From: Methylorubrum extorquens
Lineage (GTDB): Bacteria; Pseudomonadota; Alphaproteobacteria; Rhizobiales; Beijerinckiaceae
Reading direction: 5' to 3'
Length of the DNA: 64,000 bases
Assembly: GCF_024169925.1 (NCBI RefSeq)
Contig: NZ_JALJXF010000001.1
Location: 1,680,001-1,744,000, forward strand
Every line of letters starts with the position of its first letter. Within the stretch, counting starts at the first letter, position 1. Positions 1 through 9,390 of the stretch are shown one piece after another. The notes beneath the pieces were generated by a model. The model was not told the DNA's origin, searched no databases, and was given only the letters and a program-made list of their open reading frames with translations. Both the position numbers and the translations under genes were made by a program.

Positions 1-57
1 GTCGTGACGCGCATTCTTGCGACGAACCGGTTGCCACTCCGTCGGAATGCGCTCTAA
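1..57. repeat. Palindromic intergenic repeat, copy A
   Basis: A stem-loop-forming repeat whose arms GCATTC...GAATGC and CGACG...CGTCG flank a loop ACCGGTTGCCAC. A diverged second copy with the same order of elements lies at 33561-33613. The left end may extend outside the window. It sits immediately before the start codon of the first gene, so it could act in its 5' leader, but no function is shown. Confidence 0.7.
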
Positions 58-67
58 CGCGTTGCCC

Positions 68-2293
68 ATGATCGCGTGCCGCATCGAACCGAAGGGACAG
101 ATCGAGCCGGAGGGGGAGGGCGTCTGGCGCTCCACCGGCTCCGACCCGCAGTTCCGCCTCACCCATCCTCGCGGCGGGCGGCTGTTTCCGTTCCGGCTCT
201 CGGGGGGCTGGGTGCGCATCCGCGCCGACCTCGAAGGGCTGGGCCACACGAAGCCGGTGCCGCTGCTCTACGTCGATGACGGATCGGGCTTTCGCGAGGA
301 CGAGGCGGTCCGCCTGGAACTGAGGGACGGCGGCATCGACGACCTCGTGCGCCTGCCGCGCCGGGTGCGGGGCCTGCGGCTCGATCCGCTCGCGGCGAGC
401 GGGCGGTTCCGCCTCGGGCGGGCGACGCTGGAGCCGCTGCGCGGTCCCGCCGCGGCGCTCGCCGTCGCCCGCCGGCTCCTGGCCCGCCTGCCGGAGGAGG
501 AAAGGGGGGGCAGGGCTCTGCTCGGGCGTCTCGCGGGCCTCGCCCGCAACCGCCCGCCCGCCGCCCTGTGGCGGGCGTTCTGGGACAGCGCCCGGCCGCG
601 CCCGGCGGCCGCCTCCTACGCCGCCTGGATCGAGCGGGTCGAGCGCCCGGCCCTGCCGAGCCCGGAGGCGATGCGGGCGGCGATCGCGGGATTCCGGATC
701 AGGCCGCGCATCTCCATCGTCATGCCGGTCTACAACACGCCCAAACCCTATCTCGAGGCGGCGCTCGCGAGCATCCGGGCGCAGGCCTATCCCGATTGGG
801 AACTGTGCCTCACCGACGACGCATCGAGCGCGCCCCACATCGCGCCGATGCTCGAGGCGCTCGCGGCGGAAGAGCCGCGGGTGCGGCTGCACCGTCGGGC
901 CAAGAACGGCGGCATCGTCGCGGCGAGCAACGACGCCCTGGCCCTGGCGACCGGCGACTGGCTCACCCTGATCGACCACGACGACACGATCCCGCCGCAC
1001 GCGTTCTACGCGCTCGTCGCTGCCCTGAACGCGGATCCGCAGATCGATTTCCTCTACTCCGACGAGGACAAGATCACGGTGGGCGGCGAGCGCTACGAGC
1101 CGTTCTTCAAGCCGGACTGGTCGCCCGAGACGCTGGAGGCCTGCATGTATACGGCCCATCTGGCGCTCTACCGCATGGATATCGTGACCCGCATCGGCGC
1201 CTTCCGGGCGCAATGCGAGGGCGCGCAGGATTACGATTTCGTCCTGCGCTACACCGAGCACGCGAGGCGCGTGCACCACGTGCCGAAGGTGCTCTACCAC
1301 TGGCGCGCGATCCCCGGCTCGACCGCCCAGGCGATGGACAACAAGGGCTACGTGGTCGCCGCCGCCGTCCGCGCCCTCGAAGACCGGGCCCGGCGCACTG
1401 GCGGGCTCGATGTCGTGCGCCCGACCGCGTTTGCCGGCAGCTTCCACCTTCGCCGGCCGCTCGCCGCTCGCCCGCTGGTCTCGATCGTGATCCCCACCGC
1501 CGGCCGCGACAGCGAGGTTCGCGGCCGCATCGTCGATCTCCTGGCCGCCTGCCTCGCCAGCATCCGCGAGCGGAGTACCTACGAGGCCATCAAGATCGTG
1601 GTGGTCGACAACGGCGACCTGCGGCCGGCGACGAAGGCGGTGCTGGAGCGGTACGAGGCCCGCTCCGTCACCTGGGACCAGCCGGTCTTCAACGTCGCCG
1701 CCAAGATGAATCTCGGGGCGCGGGCGGCAAGCGGCGAGGTGCTCGTCTTCCTCAACGACGACATCGAGGTCATCAGCCCCGACTGGATCGAGGCGATGCT
1801 GGCCCTGTTGCAGATCCCCGGCGTCGGCGCGGTCGGTCCCAAGCTGCTGTTCGAGACCGGCGAGTTGCAGCATGTCGGCGTCACGGTGATCGATGCGACC
1901 CCCGACCATCCCCGCCGCTCCTACCCGCGGGAGGACCCCGGCCACTTCTTCTCGACCGCAGGCAACCGCAACTACCTTGCGGTGACGGGGGCCTGCGTGA
2001 TGGTGCGGCGCGCCGATTTCGAGGCGATCGGGGGGTTCGACGAGGATTTCGCCGTCAACTACAACGACGTCGATCTCTGCCTGCGCCTGTGGGAGCGGGG
2101 CCTGCGCAGCGTCTATTGCGCGGAGGTCGAACTCTACCATTACGAGAGCCGCAACCGGGCCCGCACCGTCGCGGCGGACGAGCAAGCCCGCTTCCGCGCG
2201 CGCTGGGCGGACGCCATCCCGAAGGATCCCTATTACAGCGAATGGTTCGAGGCGCAGCCGCCGACCTTCGAGCTCGATCCGGCGCGGTTCTGA
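68..2293 (+). CDS. Glycosyltransferase with two GT2 domains
   Basis: A 741-residue protein with two GT-A fold family 2 glycosyltransferase domains in tandem. The first begins near residue 215 (ISIVMPVYNTP) and has a DHDD acceptor motif near 302. The second begins near 473 (VSIVIPTAGRD), has a NDD motif near 561, and has a C-terminal ...NDVDLCLRLWERG segment near 660. The first 210 residues are a distinct N-terminal region with no recognised motif. No signal peptide or membrane segment is seen, so it is probably cytosolic and builds a surface polysaccharide or O-antigen-like glycan from nucleotide sugars. The start was set at the ATG of MIACRIEPKG because an upstream in-frame TTG lies inside the palindromic repeat. 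No other glycan gene is adjacent, so donor and acceptor cannot be inferred. Confidence 0.88.
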   Translation: MIACRIEPKGQIEPEGEGVWRSTGSDPQFRLTHPRGGRLFPFRLSGGWVRIRADLEGLGHTKPVPLLYVDDGSGFREDEAVRLELRDGGIDDLVRLPRRVRGLRLDPLAASGRFRLGRATLEPLRGPAAALAVARRLLARLPEEERGGRALLGRLAGLARNRPPAALWRAFWDSARPRPAAASYAAWIERVERPALPSPEAMRAAIAGFRIRPRISIVMPVYNTPKPYLEAALASIRAQAYPDWELCLTDDASSAPHIAPMLEALAAEEPRVRLHRRAKNGGIVAASNDALALATGDWLTLIDHDDTIPPHAFYALVAALNADPQIDFLYSDEDKITVGGERYEPFFKPDWSPETLEACMYTAHLALYRMDIVTRIGAFRAQCEGAQDYDFVLRYTEHARRVHHVPKVLYHWRAIPGSTAQAMDNKGYVVAAAVRALEDRARRTGGLDVVRPTAFAGSFHLRRPLAARPLVSIVIPTAGRDSEVRGRIVDLLAACLASIRERSTYEAIKIVVVDNGDLRPATKAVLERYEARSVTWDQPVFNVAAKMNLGARAASGEVLVFLNDDIEVISPDWIEAMLALLQIPGVGAVGPKLLFETGELQHVGVTVIDATPDHPRRSYPREDPGHFFSTAGNRNYLAVTGACVMVRRADFEAIGGFDEDFAVNYNDVDLCLRLWERGLRSVYCAEVELYHYESRNRARTVAADEQARFRARWADAIPKDPYYSEWFEAQPPTFELDPARF

Positions 2294-2320
2294 ATTCTCG
2301 ACCAGTTTAGCGGTGTGCTT

Positions 2321-2521
2321 CCCCCCTCTCCCCGCGCGCGGGGAGAGGGGGGCCTGCACCTTGTCGTGCAGGCTGGAAGCGGAGGCGCAGCCGTAGCGAA
2401 GGTGAGGGGGCGGCTCAGGATGAGACTCTTCCGGCACCGCCCCCTCACCTTCGGCTACCGCCTCGCTTCATGCCCCGACGAGAGGGCATGAAGCCATCTC
2501 CCCGCGCGCGGGGAGAGGGGA
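2321..2521. repeat. REP-like repeat block between convergent genes
   Basis: Two copies of a hairpin CTCTCCCCGCGCGCGGGGAGAG bracket a longer imperfect inverted repeat containing GGTGAGGGGGCGG and CCGCCCCCTCACC. The block fills the gap between a + strand gene and a - strand gene that converge on it. It may terminate transcription in both directions (inference). A related hairpin occurs near 28700. Confidence 0.7.
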
Positions 2522-2563
2522 TGCGCGCATCGATCCGCTCGTGAAGACAAGGGCTTCCACCCA

Positions 2564-5500
2564 TCACCGCGTGTTGATCATCTCCTTGATGCGCGCGGCC
2601 AGCACTTCCATGACGAAGGGCTTGGTGATGACCTGCATGCCGGGCTCGAGGTGGCCGTTGCCCACCGCCGCGTTCTCGGCGTAGCCGGTGATGAACAGCA
2701 CCTTCAGGTCCGGCCGCAGGACGCGGCCCGCATCGGCAACTTGGCGCCCGTTCATGCCGCCGGGAAGCCCGACATCGGTCACGAGGAGATCGATGCGCAC
2801 ATCCGATTGCAGCACCTTGAGGCCGGACGGACCGTCGGCGGCCTCGATCGCGGTGTAGCCGAGATCCTCCAGCACCTCCGTAACCAGCATCCGCACCGTC
2901 GGCTCGTCATCGACGATCAGCACCGTCTCGCCCTGCTCGGCGCGGGGCGCGGCGGCCAGATCCGGGGCCGCGTCCGGTTCCTCCGCCGCACCGTAGTGGC
3001 GCGGCAGGTAGAGGCACATCGTCGTGCCCTGGCCGACCTCCGAGTAGATCCGCACCTGCCCGCCCGACTGGCGCACGAAGCCGTAGATCATCGACAGGCC
3101 GAGCCCCGTGCCCTGGCCGATCGGCTTTGTCGTGAAGAACGGGTCGAACGCCTTGGCGATCACGTCCGGGCTCATGCCGGTGCCGGTATCGGTCACGCAG
3201 AGCGAGAGGTACTGGCCGGGATCGAGGTCGCGCTCGCGCGCGCCGCGGTCGTCGAGCCATTTGTTGGCGGTCTCGACCGTGATGCGCCCGCCATCCGGCA
3301 TGGCATCGCGGGCGTTGATGCAGAGGTTCAGGAGCGCGTTCTCGAGCTGGCTCGGATCGACCAGCACCGACCACAGCCCGCCCGCGGCCACCACTTCGAG
3401 GGTGATGGAGGGGCCGATGGTCCGACGCAGCAACTCCTCCATGCCCATCACCAGCCGGTTCACGTCGGTGGGCTTGGGGTCGAGGGTCTGGCGCCGTGAG
3501 AAAGCCAGCAGGCGGTGCGTCAGCGCCGCTGCGCGCTTGGCGGCGCCCTGCGCGGCGTTGACGTAGCGGTCGATCTCGGTGATCCGCCCCTGCGCGAGGC
3601 GGGTCTGGAGCAGTTCGAGCGAGCCGGTGATGCCGGTGAGCAGGTTGTTGAAGTCGTGGGCGAGGCCGCCGGTGAGCTGGCCCACCGCCTCCATCTTCTG
3701 CGACTGGCGCAGGGCCTCCTCGGCTCGCATCAGCTCGGCGGTGCGGGCCGCGACCTGCTGTTCCAGGCTGGCGTTGAAGGCCTCCAACTGCGCCTTGGCC
3801 CGCAGCTCGCTCTCGATGTTGCGCGCCTCGATCACCGTGCCGATCGGCGCGCCGCGCTCGTCGCGGATCGGACTCGCAGTGAAGGCGACGGGGTAGAACG
3901 AGCCGTCGCGGTGGACGAAGATCTCCTGGCCCTGCTCCTGGTTGTTCTCGGGGAACGCCTGATCGATCGGGCATTCGTGCAGTGGGTAGGGGCGACCGTC
4001 CGGCCGGGTATGGTGGACGACGTCGTGGAGCGCTTGTCCCCGCGTCTCCTCCAGCGTGTAGCCCGTCAGCCGCTCGGCGGCGCGGTTCATGTAGGCGCAG
4101 TGCTGGCGCTCATCCATCATGAAGATGGCCTGCGTCGCGTTGTCGAGCACCGCGTCGAGCCGGCGCGTGGTCTCGACGAGACGCTCCTCGGTGACCTTGC
4201 GCGCGGTGATGTCGATGGCGCTGCCGACGCCGCGCAGGCAGCGGCCCTCCGCGTCGAACACGCCGCGCCCCTTGGCCGCGACCCAGCGGACCGTGCCGTC
4301 GCTGCGACTGACCGTGCGGAACTCCTCGTCGTAGAGGGCGCGGGTCGTGGGATCGAGCGCGGCGGCGAAGGCGGCGGTCACCCGCGCCCGGTCGTCCGGG
4401 TGGAGGCCGTTCGCGAAGTCGTCGAAGGTCACGTCCGCCTCCGAGGCCAACCCGAACATCGCCTTGATCCGCGGCGGCCAGAACAGGGTGCCGGCCCCCG
4501 GGTCGAAGTCCCACAGGCCGATCTCGCCGCTCTCGACGGCGAGCCGCAACCGCTCCTCGCTCTCGGCGAGCGCCAGCTCGGCGGCGCGGCGCTCCTCGAT
4601 ATCGACCACCGAGCCGATATAGCCGAGGAAGCCTCCGTCGGCGGCAAAGCGCGGGCTCGCCGTGTCGATCGCCCAGCGGTAGACGCCGTCGAGGCGGCGC
4701 AGGCGGTATTCGAGGCTGAACCCCTCGCGCCGGGCATTCGCCCTCAGGAAGGTCTGGCCCGACCAGCCGCGGTCGTCCGGATGCACCGCCTCGAGCCAGC
4801 CGAGGCCGAGGGCCCCTGCCTCGCTTTGGCCGGTGAAGTCGTACCAGCGCCGGTTGAGGTACTGGCAGGCGCCGTCCGGGCCGGTCACCCACATCATCAC
4901 CGGTGCGTCGTCCGCCATGGTGCGGAAGCGCGCCTCGCTCTCGGCCAAAGCCGCGTTGCCGGTGATCCGCTCGGTCACGTCCGAGCCGTCGACGAACACG
5001 CCGGTGATGGTACCGGCAGCATCGCGCATCGGCTGGTAGACGAAATCGAGAAAGCGCCGCTCCGGCACGCCGCCCGGCACGCGCAGGAGCGTGACCGGTG
5101 CGCCGTGCGCCGTGTGGGTGCGGCCGGTGGCGAACACCTCGTCGAGCAGCTCGAAGAAGCCCTGGCCCTCGATTTCCGGCAGGGCCTCGCGCACCGGCCT
5201 GCCGAGGATGTCGCGGTGGGCCACGAGCCCGCGATAGGCGGCGTTGGCGAAGGCGAAGACGTGGTTGGGCCCGTCGAGCACCGCGACGAAGCTCGGCGAC
5301 TGCTCGAACAGCCGCGCGAAGCGCTCGCGCTCGGCCTGCATCTGCCGGCCCGCCCGCACCGAGGCGGTGGTCTCCGAGCATGCGCAGAACATGCCCGCGA
5401 CCGTGCCGTCCTCGATCCGCACCGGCGTGTAACCGAAGGCGAAGTGGGTCTCCTCCGGATAGCCGTTGCGGTGCATCGTGAAGGCGATGTCCTCCATATG

Positions 5501-5842
5501 CGTGGCCTCGCCCGCATAGGCTTGCAACAGGATCGGCTCCACCTGGTCCCAGATGTCGTGCCAGACCTCGTCGAAGGGCCGGCCCAGCGCCTCCGGGTGG
5601 CGGGCACCGCACATCGGCGCGTAGCCGTCGTTGTAGAGCGTGACGTGCCCCTCGCCCCAGACGATCAGCATCGGCTGCTGCGAGCCGAGCATCACGCCGA
5701 CCAGGGTCTTGAGCGCGGCCGGCCACGTCTCCGGGGGGCCGAGCGGCGATGCCGCCCAATCGATTCCACGGATCACCGCACCGGCCTCGCCGCCGCCGGC
5801 GAGGAAGAAGGGCCCGTCACTCACGCGGTGCGCCTCCGGCAC
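2564..5842 (-). CDS. Hybrid sensor histidine kinase with multiple PAS domains
   Basis: A 1092-residue soluble sensor kinase. I see about five consecutive PAS-like units (roughly residues 30-150, 175-290, 300-420, 425-545 and 555-680). A short coiled coil follows, then a HisKA H-box (LAHDFNNLLTGITGS, near 726), an HATPase domain with DTGTGMSPDV and GTGLGLSMIYGF, and a C-terminal receiver (VLIVDDEP near 971, phospho-acceptor Asp in LLVTDVGLPGG near 1019). The HDFNN-type H-box is common in alphaproteobacterial soluble kinases that carry their own receiver. There is no transmembrane segment, so the stimulus is cytosolic, and there is no partner regulator next door. The start is a GTG; a later in-frame GTG seven codons downstream is also possible. 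Confidence 0.93.
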   Translation of the reverse strand: MPEAHRVSDGPFFLAGGGEAGAVIRGIDWAASPLGPPETWPAALKTLVGVMLGSQQPMLIVWGEGHVTLYNDGYAPMCGARHPEALGRPFDEVWHDIWDQVEPILLQAYAGEATHMEDIAFTMHRNGYPEETHFAFGYTPVRIEDGTVAGMFCACSETTASVRAGRQMQAERERFARLFEQSPSFVAVLDGPNHVFAFANAAYRGLVAHRDILGRPVREALPEIEGQGFFELLDEVFATGRTHTAHGAPVTLLRVPGGVPERRFLDFVYQPMRDAAGTITGVFVDGSDVTERITGNAALAESEARFRTMADDAPVMMWVTGPDGACQYLNRRWYDFTGQSEAGALGLGWLEAVHPDDRGWSGQTFLRANARREGFSLEYRLRRLDGVYRWAIDTASPRFAADGGFLGYIGSVVDIEERRAAELALAESEERLRLAVESGEIGLWDFDPGAGTLFWPPRIKAMFGLASEADVTFDDFANGLHPDDRARVTAAFAAALDPTTRALYDEEFRTVSRSDGTVRWVAAKGRGVFDAEGRCLRGVGSAIDITARKVTEERLVETTRRLDAVLDNATQAIFMMDERQHCAYMNRAAERLTGYTLEETRGQALHDVVHHTRPDGRPYPLHECPIDQAFPENNQEQGQEIFVHRDGSFYPVAFTASPIRDERGAPIGTVIEARNIESELRAKAQLEAFNASLEQQVAARTAELMRAEEALRQSQKMEAVGQLTGGLAHDFNNLLTGITGSLELLQTRLAQGRITEIDRYVNAAQGAAKRAAALTHRLLAFSRRQTLDPKPTDVNRLVMGMEELLRRTIGPSITLEVVAAGGLWSVLVDPSQLENALLNLCINARDAMPDGGRITVETANKWLDDRGARERDLDPGQYLSLCVTDTGTGMSPDVIAKAFDPFFTTKPIGQGTGLGLSMIYGFVRQSGGQVRIYSEVGQGTTMCLYLPRHYGAAEEPDAAPDLAAAPRAEQGETVLIVDDEPTVRMLVTEVLEDLGYTAIEAADGPSGLKVLQSDVRIDLLVTDVGLPGGMNGRQVADAGRVLRPDLKVLFITGYAENAAVGNGHLEPGMQVITKPFVMEVLAARIKEMINTR

Positions 5843-6250
5843 GACGGATGCCGACCACCGGAACGCGGAAGGGATCCGAGGATGGACGAGGGGAGCGGCC
5901 TCGGGCGGGCGTGAAGGGGCAAGTGATGAGGCAAGGGATAGGGGAGGGGATGGGGCAAGGGAGAAGCGGGACCGTATGTTCGACAGCGTTCAACGCGGAA
6001 GCCGGCCAGCCGTGCCATCGCCGGGTGCAGGAGGCGGCATCGGAAACCTCCCGGACCCATGCCATGGCGCGAACCGGTGGCGATGCCAAGGTGGTCGACG
6101 GTGAAGTTTGATCCCCCATCGACCGCATTGGCGGCTTCGAGGACGCGAGACGCCTTGCGCGGGTACACCGGCCGCGTCAGCATCCGGGGTAGGCAAGAGC
6201 CAGCGGTCGGGCTTCCTGCACCCCGGCATGACGCCTGAGGAAACCTGTTC
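5843..6250. other. Intergenic region, no supported gene
   Basis: About 400 bases between the divergent kinase and oxidase-like genes. It holds a purine-rich run of GGGGA-type repeats at about 5915-5965. No convincing coding frame, hairpin or terminator was seen. It should contain the promoters of both neighbours. Confidence 0.5.
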
Positions 6251-6847
6251 GTGGATGCGCTGCCTTCCTTCTACGACGACCTCGACGGCTTCCGCGCGGA
6301 GGGCTGGCGCCGTCTCGCCGAAGGCGTGGGACACCGGCACAGCCCGTTCCACACGCCGTCTCTCGCCACCGTCGATGCGGCAGGCCGCCCGCGGCTGCGC
6401 ACCGTGGTCCTGCGCGCGGTGGACACCGGGGCGGGCGCCTTACGCTTCCACTGCGACCGGCGCTCGGACAAGGCGCGGGACATCGCGGCGAACGGCCTCG
6501 CCGCCCTCCACGTCTACGACGCCCGAGCCAAGCTCCAGCTCCGCATCGAGGGGCGGGCGCACCTGCACCACGACGATACGGTGGCCGACGCCGCCTGGGC
6601 CGCCGCGCTGACGATGAGCCGGGTCTGCTACGGGGTCGAACCCGCCCCCGGCACCGCGCTCACCGCGGGCGACGCCTACGCCATGCCCGACGAAGACCCG
6701 GAGGCGCGCATCGGCCGCGAGAATTTTGGTGCGGTGGTGCTGACCGTCGAGCGGATGGATCTGCTCTACCTCGACCGGCGAGGGCACCGGCGCGCTGTTT
6801 GTTCTCGGGAGAGAGAAGACTGGCGGGGCATGTGGGTGGCACCTTAG
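6251..6847 (+). CDS. Pyridoxamine 5'-phosphate oxidase family flavoprotein
   Basis: A 198-residue protein with the split-barrel FMN-binding fold of the PNPOx family. It has LATVDAAGRPRLRTVVLRAVD near residues 37-57, FHCDRRSDKARDIAANG near 64-80, and a C-terminal RRAVCSRE..DWRGMWVAP signature. The length and ending match the short Alr4036-like subgroup rather than PdxH, whose C-terminal PLP-binding segment is absent. It likely binds FMN or a related flavin; the substrate is unknown. It stands alone. The start is a TTG or alternative codon near 6251, and no strong ribosome-binding site settles it. Confidence 0.75.
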   Translation: MDALPSFYDDLDGFRAEGWRRLAEGVGHRHSPFHTPSLATVDAAGRPRLRTVVLRAVDTGAGALRFHCDRRSDKARDIAANGLAALHVYDARAKLQLRIEGRAHLHHDDTVADAAWAAALTMSRVCYGVEPAPGTALTAGDAYAMPDEDPEARIGRENFGAVVLTVERMDLLYLDRRGHRRAVCSREREDWRGMWVAP

Positions 6848-6980
6848 GGGCCAATCCAGGCACCTTGATTAGATGAGGGGCCGCGCTCCACCCGTTCTAG
6901 TTGCATGATTGATAGATTTAGATTACGAAATGCAGTTGTAATGCAGCGATGCTCAGTTAATTCTCGACCAAGAGACTGAC

Positions 6981-7409
6981 GTGAACACAAGCGATCCAAA
7001 AATTGTGTATCTAGCAATGATACTAACTATGCTGATCACGATTACGCCGTGGAGAGAATTGATAACGTCGCCAATAAATAGTCAATACTATGAAATCAAC
7101 ACTGAATCTGGAATTGTTGTGGAGAAAAATTGTATTAATGAGCAGTTAGAATATTCTATCATACATGCAAAAATTCTCGTGCCAATGGATTATGACGCTA
7201 AAAAACTCACGGATTATTCACGCCGGATTCTAGACTATTCGCTAAAATCAAAGGCTGAGAAGCAAGGCATTTCGACGGTTTGGATTACGTTTTATTTTAC
7301 TGATAATCCGCAAGCAATCCCAGACAGCACAAAAAATTATCGGGTCATATACTTTCGCTACGGCAGCAATTGGATGCAGTCGGTACGAGCGACAAGAAAT
7401 GGTACGTAA
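6981..7409 (+). CDS. AT-rich orphan protein with one membrane segment
   Basis: I do not recognise this 142-residue protein. It starts at GTG and has one hydrophobic segment near residues 9-24 (IVYLAMILTMLITITPW), followed by a mostly polar domain with YFTDNP and YFRYGSNW. The hydrophobic stretch may be a signal anchor, which would place the rest in the periplasm. Codon use is strikingly AT-rich (AAA, ATT, TTA and AAT are common) compared with the surrounding 70% GC genes, and the low-GC stretch begins near 6890. This suggests acquired DNA. It is the only gene in that patch. Confidence 0.6.
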   Translation: MNTSDPKIVYLAMILTMLITITPWRELITSPINSQYYEINTESGIVVEKNCINEQLEYSIIHAKILVPMDYDAKKLTDYSRRILDYSLKSKAEKQGISTVWITFYFTDNPQAIPDSTKNYRVIYFRYGSNWMQSVRATRNGT

Positions 7410-7469
7410 GGGATCCGGAGCCAACCTCCCTCCCGTCCTACACACAGTTACGCTGACCACGCTCCGACC

Positions 7470-8657
7470 TCAGCCCACCGCCGCCATCCGCGCGAACCCG
7501 GCCTCCAGATCCGCCTTCAGATCCTCCGGATCCTCCAGCCCGATATGGAAGCGGAGCGCCGCGCCGTCCGGCGGCCAGCGGGTGGCGGTGCGGTAGACGG
7601 TCGGGTCGAAGGGGATGACGAGGCTCTCGAAGCCGCCCCAGGAAAAGCCCATCCCGAACAGTTCGAGCCCGTCGAGGAAGGCGGCCAAAGCTTCCTCGGA
7701 AACCGGCTTGAGGATCACCCCGAACAGGCCCGAGGCGCCGGAGAAGTCGCGCTTCCAGATCGCGTGGCCGGGATCGTCCGGCAGGCCCGGATGCAGCACG
7801 CGCAGCACCTCCGGCCGGGCCTGGAACCACTCGGCCATGGCGAGCCCCCGCGTGCCGTGCTCGCGCAGGCGCAGACCCATGGTGCGCAGGCCCCGCAATC
7901 CCAGAAAGATGTCCTCGGGGCCGGGGCAGTTGGCGAAGTGCTCGTAGGTGCGCTTGAGTGCGGGATAGTACTGGGCGTTGGCCGAGACGAGGCCGAGCAG
8001 CAGGTCGGAGCCGCCGCTGAGATACTTGGTGCCGGCCTCCACCGCGAGATCGACGCCGCGCTCGTGGGGCGGGAACAGCAACGGCGTCGCCCAGGTGTTG
8101 TCCATCACCACCGCGCCGCCGCGGGCATGCATCGCCGCGGCGATGGCCGGCACGTCCTGCATCTCGAAGGTCTGCGAGCCCGGCGCCTCCACCAGCACCG
8201 CCCGGGTGTTGTCGCGCATCAGCCCGGCGATGCCGGCGCCGATCAGCGGATCGTAATATTCGACCTCGACGCCGTAGCGCGCGAGCACGCCGTCGCAGAA
8301 AATGCGGGTCGGGCGGTAGGCGGAATCGGTGACGAGGAGGTGGTCGCCCGCACTGACGCAGGCCATCAGCGCCAGCGTCAGGGCCGAGAGGCCGGACGGC
8401 GCCAGCACCGTGCCGGCCGCACCCGCGATCTCGCTCCAGGCCTCGCACAGGGCGTCCATCGTCGGCGTGCCCGACGTGCCGTAATTGTAGCGCCCGCGCC
8501 GGTGCTTGATGTCGTCGTAGGTCGGGTAGAGGACCGTCGAGCCACGGTAGATCGGCGTGTTGACGAAGCCGTGCTGGGCCGACGGGTCGCGCCCGGCAAG
8601 CACGAGGCGGGTGTCGGCGCCGAAGCGGCCGCGGTCGCGGGGGGGAGATTTGGACAT
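7470..8657 (-). CDS. metC: Cystathionine beta-lyase
   Basis: A 395-residue PLP enzyme of the Cys/Met metabolism family. It would cleave cystathionine to homocysteine, pyruvate and ammonia in methionine synthesis. Visible landmarks are the phosphate-binding region near SGLSALTLALMA (about 92-103), the cofactor Asp in VVMDNTWATPLLF (about 185), and the Schiff-base lysine in AGTKYLSGGSDLLLG (about 209). The start MSKSPPRDRG is preceded by a GAGG ribosome-binding site. Family members with other lyase activities are hard to exclude, but the GTKYLSGGSD motif and length fit MetC best. It is monocistronic. Confidence 0.9.
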   Translation of the reverse strand: MSKSPPRDRGRFGADTRLVLAGRDPSAQHGFVNTPIYRGSTVLYPTYDDIKHRRGRYNYGTSGTPTMDALCEAWSEIAGAAGTVLAPSGLSALTLALMACVSAGDHLLVTDSAYRPTRIFCDGVLARYGVEVEYYDPLIGAGIAGLMRDNTRAVLVEAPGSQTFEMQDVPAIAAAMHARGGAVVMDNTWATPLLFPPHERGVDLAVEAGTKYLSGGSDLLLGLVSANAQYYPALKRTYEHFANCPGPEDIFLGLRGLRTMGLRLREHGTRGLAMAEWFQARPEVLRVLHPGLPDDPGHAIWKRDFSGASGLFGVILKPVSEEALAAFLDGLELFGMGFSWGGFESLVIPFDPTVYRTATRWPPDGAALRFHIGLEDPEDLKADLEAGFARMAAVG

Positions 8658-8743
8658 CGGCCTCGGGAGAGTGAGCGGGCTCTTGAGCGTTGAAGCCCTT
8701 TCAGCCTCCCGAGACCGGACGCGTCAAGACGGTCTCGGGTGCC

Positions 8744-8908
8744 TCACGCCGCCGGGTCGTCGGTGGCCGCCTCCTCGTAGGCCTGGATCCAGGCCGCGCG
8801 ATCCTCGGAGCCCTCCGCATAGGGGCATTCATCGATGCTCTTGCCGTAGAGCCGCGCGTTGCGGCCCTGGATGAAGGGGCTGTCGCTCGCCGTCGCCTGC
8901 TCGTTCAT
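8744..8908 (-). CDS. Ribosome modulation factor / CrpP-like small protein
   Basis: A 54-residue protein beginning MNEQATASDSP. The core FIQGRNARLYGKSIDECPY followed by DRAAWIQAYEEA has the spacing of the RMF family (G..A...G....CPY...R..W..G...A). RMF homologues dimerise ribosomes in stationary phase, while the related CrpP was reported as a drug-modifying protein. Which role applies here is unknown. A longer reading from an upstream start is possible but would include non-conserved sequence. It lies downstream of nothing co-directional and is convergent with no gene. Confidence 0.75.
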   Translation of the reverse strand: MNEQATASDSPFIQGRNARLYGKSIDECPYAEGSEDRAAWIQAYEEAATDDPAA

Positions 8909-9051
8909 GGCCAAGTCCTGTCTCGGATGTCCTGAATAGGGCCGGTCCGCCGCGGGCCCGGCCGTCCGGTTCATTAACGACACCGCGCGCATCCTGTTTC
9001 CGGGGCCGCCGTTCACGGTCCCGCGTATCCTTGCGTATCGAGTTCCCCATC

Positions 9052-9333
9052 GTGAGCATCCTGCGCGTCATCGCCTTCGGCACCGTCACCGGCCTCGGGA
9101 CGCTGTCGGTCGTCCTCGTGAGTGCGGACCGGCTCATGCATCAGGCGGTCGCTGCCGTGCCGGCCCCCACGATCGCACGGGTCGCCCCGGCCCTGCCCGA
9201 TCCCGCTACGACCGGCACGGTGACGCAGGGGCCGGCCGCCGAGTCGAAGAAGGAGCGCATGCTCACCGGCTTCGACACCGAGCGCCTCAACGCCCTGATG
9301 CGCGGCGAGACGCCCCCCGCCCGCAAGCGCTGA
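9052..9333 (+). CDS. Small single-pass membrane protein, unknown
   Basis: An unrecognised protein of about 93 residues. It starts at GTG with SILRVIAFGTVTGLGTLSVVLVSADR, a single hydrophobic helix, followed by a Pro/Ala-rich linker and a charged tail ending PPARKR. A TTG seven codons upstream (9031) is the alternative start. The layout suggests an inner-membrane anchor with a periplasmic or cytosolic disordered tail. Composition matches the neighbours, so it is probably a native gene. Confidence 0.6.
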   Translation: MSILRVIAFGTVTGLGTLSVVLVSADRLMHQAVAAVPAPTIARVAPALPDPATTGTVTQGPAAESKKERMLTGFDTERLNALMRGETPPARKR

Positions 9334-9390
9334 CCGCGCGCCCGGTCCGGGCTACAAGCGGCGCCCCGCCACGCCGCCGACCGTGCAACC

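Noticed and set aside
3515..5914. Long + strand open frame opposite the hybrid kinase
   Set aside because: It is antisense to a multi-PAS kinase with clear motifs, and its product is a Val/Arg/His-rich mixture typical of codon-position shadows in GC-rich DNA.
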